Source of the DNA: Spizellomyces punctatus DAOM BR117
Lineage: Eukaryota > Chytridiomycota > Chytridiomycetes > Spizellomycetales > Spizellomycetaceae
Assembly: GCF_000182565.1 (NCBI RefSeq)
Contig: NW_015971542.1
Location: 1,408,873-1,472,872, forward strand
DNA length: 64,000 nt
Direction: 5' to 3'
Part shown: positions 59,473-64,000 of the stretch, piece by piece
Layout of the letters: each line of letters starts with the position of its first letter
How positions within the stretch are numbered: position 1 is the stretch's first letter
The notes under the pieces: generated by a model
The model's database searches: none
Told to the model about the DNA's origin: nothing
The model's input: only the letters and a program-made list of their open reading frames with translations
Program-made: the position numbers and the translations under genes

Positions 59473-59633
59473 GCTCAAAAGCTGAGGAAGGCCAGGGGTC
59501 GATCACCTCCTTTCCATAACAGGAACATAAGCCACAGTTGAGCCATCTCGGGATAACCATGGCAACTGGACACTCGGCCTTGAGGTCTCTTGCCGACCTC
59601 GACCTTCCCCGTAGCAAAATCCCACAACGAAAC

Positions 59634-60523
59634 ATGTTCCGTTTAGCGACTCGCGCGGTCCGTCCCATTGCCCGATACCCTCTGGGTAGGTCAAAACTGA
59701 CTGTGGAAGGGGTGAGATGAGTATCCTCATGTACTTACCGTTCTCGTAGCGCGTGCCTATGCAACCGAAGCGTCCGGCGCTGGCAAGCTCCGCTTGAGCT
59801 TTACCCTCCCTCATCAGGTGTGTTTAGGACGCAGTGCTGACAATTGAATTCATTTGGTATGATGGGCATGAGAAACAGGAGGCGAAAGCAAACAGATCCC
59901 CGAATTTGGGATGCATTCGCCCACATATTTCTGCCCGAGCGCCGTAATAGTGTTATGCCCCCAATCGAATGAGAAATTTCAGGAGGATAGACCTGCGCTA
60001 ACTGCAATCCTCCAATTACGATACATAGACCCTCCTCAGCGACGTTGAAGTCACTCAAGTAAACTTGTCCTCATCTGAGGGCGACATGGGTATCCTCGGG
60101 GAACACGTACCCACGGTTGCTCAGCTGAAACCTGGAGTAATTGAAATCTTCTCCGCTACGGACAAGCCCAAGAAGTTCTTTGGTAAGTACTGCCGGCACA
60201 TTGTAGTCCAAGGCAGAAGTTAACTTGCGTGAATCCATCGCAGCAAGCGGAGGCTTTGCCATTATCAACCCTGATTCCACCCTCAACATCAACGCTTTGG
60301 AGGCCTTCCCTATTGAGGAACTTGATGTCGACGTAAGCTCGCGGTGCATCTATTGATGGAGACGGGTCAGCTAAATACATACTAAACATGCCAGGCTGCC
60401 CGCCGCGCTCTCGATGACGCTACTCGCCGCTCAACCTCGGCTGCCACCGAAGCAGAACGAGTCGCCGCCAAAATTGAACTTGAGGTGTATGAGGCTGTGG
60501 TTACCGCTGCCGGGAAGCAATAA
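59634..60523 (+). CDS. ATP16: Mitochondrial ATP synthase subunit delta
   Basis: Delta subunit of the F1 central stalk (homologue of bacterial epsilon). Five exons join in phase: 59634-59685, 59750-59817, 60029-60182, 60244-60332 and 60395-60523. The presequence MFRLATRAVRPIARYPLGAR is followed by KLRLSFTLPHQTLLSDVEVT, then QVNLSSSEGDMGILGEHVPT and VAQLKPGVIEIFSATD, the family's beta-sandwich. FASGGFAIINPDSTLNINAL with EAFPIEELDV and the C-terminal helical pair (RRALDDATRRSTSAATEAER) follow. Length (about 163 residues) is typical. It ends 73 bp from the convergent RPN9 stop. Confidence 0.95.
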
Positions 60524-60596
60524 ATTAATGTATCTACGGACTCACGAAAAATCGTAATAGTTGCAACGTCATTTGTATTTTTTTGAGTTTCAACCA

Positions 60597-62187
60597 TCAT
60601 TGGAAAAACACCTCTGCTGCACCCTCCGCCCCCTCGAGTGATATGACTCGCTCCTTCACTTTATCTGACCATTCCCCAAGCCTGTCGCGGATGGTTCCAA
60701 TTTGAGTCTTGTCCAAAACTCGTGGCTGCACCCAGGTTACCTACGAGGCATACTAAATCAGCCATGAATGTTCAAATGAAAGAGGCATCGGTTAGGAGAC
60801 ATACCATCACGATCTGATCCACCTCATCAATCTTTCCTTTGATCAACCCTAAACTCAATGCTTTCATCACCAGATGTTCCACCTCCTCAATTAACACCCT
60901 GGTTTCTTGTGAGATCGCGGCAAAAGTCATGCGTCCCCGGGACTCCTTACTCCGCTTGAATACGGCCTCAATAAGGGTCATCAAGCACAGTTTTTGGCGG
61001 AGGAATGGAATCGAACTGACAAGAAGGGGCTGTAAACCGGTAGCAGTAGCGACATGAGATGTGATTCTAATCATTTGAGCGAGATTGCTCCTACCTGCTT
61101 CAAAAAGTCACCACTTCGGCTGATTTTCTCGAAAGCGTCCATATCGCCACCATTGAAGCAGAAGAGCATGTGCCTGAGCCAGTCATATCCTGTGCCCTTC
61201 AGACTATCCAAGATTTGATGCTGAAGCTGTGACACATGGATGAGTCTCCTACGAACAAATGACCCACTACAATAGATAGTTACCAATTCCCCAAAGTTGT
61301 ACACGCCTTCGCCAAGAAGTGCACTAATTGCAAGCTCATATGCGCGCTCCTGTTTCTCCAAATCGCTCAACTCCTCCAAGGAGACCGATGACAGGAATAG
61401 TAAGGCATTGTGGTAGTATTGCGGGTAGGCCATTTTCGCCTGTGGTGCAACTTGGATGAGGCTTTCTTACAAAAGATTGATTCAATATCCAGCAATTAAC
61501 CTTGTAATAATCAGCAGCAACACGATAGAAGCTCGCATTTATCACTGGCTCGGTCACAGGAAGTTCGTCCAATATCTTCTCACACTCGTCAATCGCCGCC
61601 TTACAACCCTCCAAATCTCCTATCGCACGCTTGTAATGAGCCGCTTCCATGGTGGCCAGTACATAAGCGTCCTTGGAATCAGCCTTTTCCTTGAGCTTGT
61701 CTGCTTGGTTGGTCAAAAAAGCCAGCGATTCCTTGGGATCTGAAAGATATTGTGTTTAATATGGCCCATATTCAATTTCACGCTCATAAAAGTATTACCT
61801 CGGAGCTCTCTGCTGGCTCTTGTAACAAATCTAACCAGACTAAGCTGGTTCATTTTCTTCTCCCAGTCCACGATGAAGTTCTCGTACAGAGCAAATAGGT
61901 GAGACCCAGAGGACGGCTGCGCGACAAAACTCTCCAGCGCATTCGTCAGTTGATGCCATAGTCTGAAAAACGAAAAAAATCGGGCATTCAGCGACAAGAA
62001 AGACCAGAAATATCACCTTTAACTCAGATACGTCAGGTATTATTCGTTTCATTCAAGAGGCTTACTTTTTGTCATACAAATCTTCAAATGTTGTGTAAAA
62101 CTCTCTCAACTCTTGGGGAGCTTTTGCCCGCTGCTCTCTCAGAAACACCGTCACATCGCGGTCCAGGTCCATCGACTCCACACCCAT
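60597..62187 (-). CDS. RPN9: 26S proteasome lid subunit RPN9 (PSMD13)
   Basis: PCI-domain subunit of the 19S lid. The first exon starts MGVESMDLDRDVTVFLREQR. Later exons read LWHQLTNALESFVAQPSSGS, VDWEKKMNQLSLVRFVTRAS, DPKESLAFLTNQADKLKEKA, LATMEAAHYKRAIGDLEGCK and PQYYHNALLFLSSVSLEELS. The PCI winged helix follows in QKLCLMTLIEAVFKRSKESR and IEEVEHLVMKALSLGLIKGK, then DEVDQIVMVTWVQPRVLDKT, a near-invariant C-terminal stretch of PSMD13. It ends GAAEVFFQ at 60599-60597. About eight exons. The block order and length agree with the family. Confidence 0.95.
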
Positions 62188-62318
62188 GACGCTTGCTGTT
62201 CTCGTCTGATAAACCGAAAGGAAGAAAGTTGGATGGACGCAAGATGCCTTTTACGTTTTGCAGCATACGAGTCCTGTAAGTGACGCGTTCGTCGGCGCCA
62301 TGGTAACCTTAATGAAGA

Positions 62319-62648
62319 TTAGGTGATCATCCCGTCTTGACCGGCCTCCTTCATGCGAATAATTCCCATCACCGCTGCAACGACGATGCCCAGCATGCCG
62401 GACGCGGCTAGTTCCGAGAACACGTCTTCTACGTCCAACGGGCCCTTCTTTAACATTGATGATATTCTTGGAAAGAATTCGGGATCAGACGAAGCCAATT
62501 TCCAGCAGCTCTTCAAACCAAATGTTCGTAACATGGCAGCGCCTGTTTTCAGGCCGTTGCTACGGCCAGGTCTGCGACCGGCTTCTGTGCGCACTACTTC
62601 CTTGCTGGAGCAGGGTGGGTCTCTGGCAAGTTGAGCCGGATATCTCAT
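62319..62648 (-). CDS. Small membrane protein, unrecognised
   Basis: A 109-residue open frame from ATG 62648. The N-terminal half is basic (EAGRRPGRSNGLKTGAAMLR), compatible with an organelle leader, and an internal ATG could give a shorter form MLRTFGLKSCWKLASSDPEF. The C-terminal part has one transmembrane helix (ASGMLGIVVAAVMGIIRM) and a short polar end (KEAGQDGMIT). No family recognised. It lies between the RPN9 start (131 bp away) and a divergent gene starting only 16 bp from its ATG. Could be a chance frame, but the composition is gene-like. Confidence 0.45.
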   Translation of the reverse strand: MRYPAQLARDPPCSSKEVVRTEAGRRPGRSNGLKTGAAMLRTFGLKSCWKLASSDPEFFPRISSMLKKGPLDVEDVFSELAASGMLGIVVAAVMGIIRMKEAGQDGMIT

Positions 62649-62664
62649 AGATAGTGGCTGACCA

Positions 62665-64000
62665 ATGCAACTGTCGGGCACAGGAGATCAGCATCCCTCG
62701 TCCGCATCCCAAGAACTGCTGTCCGTAAGCAAGGCGGATAGTGAGGACAGAAGTGCAGCAACAATACCTTCTAGCACTAGGAAGTTTGTTCCATTATTAA
62801 GATCAAAGGGAGGACGGGCGCCTTTTCGACAGTTGGCACATGGTGCCACAGGAGCATATGATTGTACCGACAGCCCTCCCGTTGAGAGACCCAATTCTTT
62901 AGCTACGTCAACCATGTTGCAGCCGCAAACGACTATTACTCAGGGTCAATCTGCTAATATGCCAAACGTCGTGTCGAGTCAGACATCCTCTTCCTCGCCT
63001 TCCTTAAACCCAAAAGTGAGGGATTTGGCAGTAATGGACAAGCACGATAATGAGCCAAGAGATTTATCAATATTGTTGCTTTGTAGCTGGCGCATGTGAT
63101 TGTGTCAGAACGAAGAGATGAGCCGGTATGAATCATAATCCTACTGGTATGATATGCAGTGCTTGTTTGACCCACCACTGATGGATCGGTAGACGCTGAA
63201 AGATGCTCCAGGGAGCAGGCTGCCGAAATTAGGCACGCAATGCCATTGAATTGAATATTCTCAGGCCCGTGTTTTGACTTTACCACGTTTAGAGAAACTA
63301 CGAAACGCAATCAACCACCCGATGCTACCGAAAGCCGTACTGCCCCGACTTGATCAAAGAAGTCCTTTTGTGCGGCGTGGATCTGCAGATAGAACGGGAC
63401 CTGAACGGGTCACAGCAAAAAAGATTGATGCAGCAGCAGAGGGGAAAGAAGTGCTATCTGATAATGATCGGATGAATATCTCATCAAGTGCCTCGACAAT
63501 CTCGATGGGCGACGCAGTGGGTGTGAGGCAAAAGAATACCTCAGCTGAAATATGCGGTGAAGAGAAGGTATTGCCGCATGTTAGGGCTTCGTTAAGCCTA
63601 ATTCAGAACTGAAGCACTGCTTTGCTTATACCTTGATCAGCCGAAGGGTATCAAGCGTATCTTGACGCCAGCTGTACCTAGAGCTATTTTAGGCTCCATT
63701 CAGAGGCCATCTGTTCGGAACCTGCCTTTAATGCATGCCCCGCCCTTGGTATCAGCCTCAGCCACAACGGAGAGGCAAATATCCCCGAACCCCAGTTCTA
63801 CTTCTAACGCTGCCGCTGCGCACGCGACTGTGACGTCAGGAGTTGAACATCACCAAGCCAAAACTGTGATAAGGGAACGGTCTCAAAGTTCTGCACTTCT
63901 TAGTCCATCTTTAGGAGAAGATGGGCATTGTGGTTCTAAGCCGAAAGATGATGACGGGGTGTCTCCAACTGGTTGGTTCCTGGAGGTCCTCTATGTTTTA
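62665..64000 (+). CDS. Disordered protein, partial (runs off the window)
   Basis: At least three exons are open and gene-like. The first starts MQLSGTGDQHPSSASQELLS (62665 onward). The second follows an ATTCTCAG acceptor near 63268 and reads ARVLTLPRLEKLRNAINHPM. The third follows a GATCAG acceptor near 63641 and reads PKGIKRILTPAVPRAILGSI, staying open to the end of the window. The sequence is rich in Ser, Ala, Pro and Arg, with little that looks globular. I recognise no domain; a C-terminal domain may lie beyond the window. The start codon and the first intron donor are tentative. Confidence 0.5.

Overview
The window is nuclear DNA from a fungus.

What kind of organism: genes are densely packed, broken by many short introns (about 40-300 bp, GT-AG, a few apparent GC-AG) and alternate strands. 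The gene content is a fungal housekeeping set (COPI beta', SPT3, mitochondrial HSP78, RPT4, RPN9, Pol III RPC34, ATP synthase delta, FKBP, NCE101) together with a trehalose phosphorylase. A clear homologue of the ciliary protein CFAP161 lies beside a giant ASH/MSP-like repeat protein. Together these suggest a zoosporic, flagellated early-diverging fungus, probably a chytrid. The taxonomic call is inference; the flagellar gene is seen in the sequence.

Layout, 1-13 kb: ribosomal protein eS30 (-), coatomer beta' (+), a small membrane/coiled-coil protein (-) sharing a 25-bp divergent start region with NCE101 (+), an R3HCC1L-like protein (-), an unrecognised nuclear-type protein (-), a PES/TMEM68-type acyltransferase (-) and SPT3 (+).

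13-31 kb: HSP78 (-) and trehalose phosphorylase (+), divergent from a 271-bp stress-type promoter; a pRiA4-ORF3-like protein (-); a TraB-domain protein (+); CTNNBL1 (+); RPT4 (-); a chromodomain protein (-); RPC34/POLR3F (+).

31-42 kb: the most accessory part. It holds an orphan gene whose C-terminal exon has a stray relative 7 kb away, an LRR protein, an orphan seven-helix membrane protein, a 2.6-kb gene-poor stretch with a tRNA-like relic, a secreted isochorismatase-family hydrolase and a disordered orphan protein.

42-57 kb: BAP31 (-), a TRAIP-like RING ligase ending in a PIP box (+), CFAP161 (-), then an approximately 3,470-residue ASH-repeat protein (-) covering about 11 kb.

57-64 kb: GPN2 (+), a dual-start FKBP (-), ATP synthase delta (+), RPN9 (-), a small membrane protein (-) and the 5' part of an unrecognised disordered protein (+) that runs off the window.

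Gene ends were set by reading splice sites and phases by hand and comparing with remembered family sequences. Spans are given as start codon to stop codon including introns. Where the 5' or 3' end could not be resolved the entry says so.
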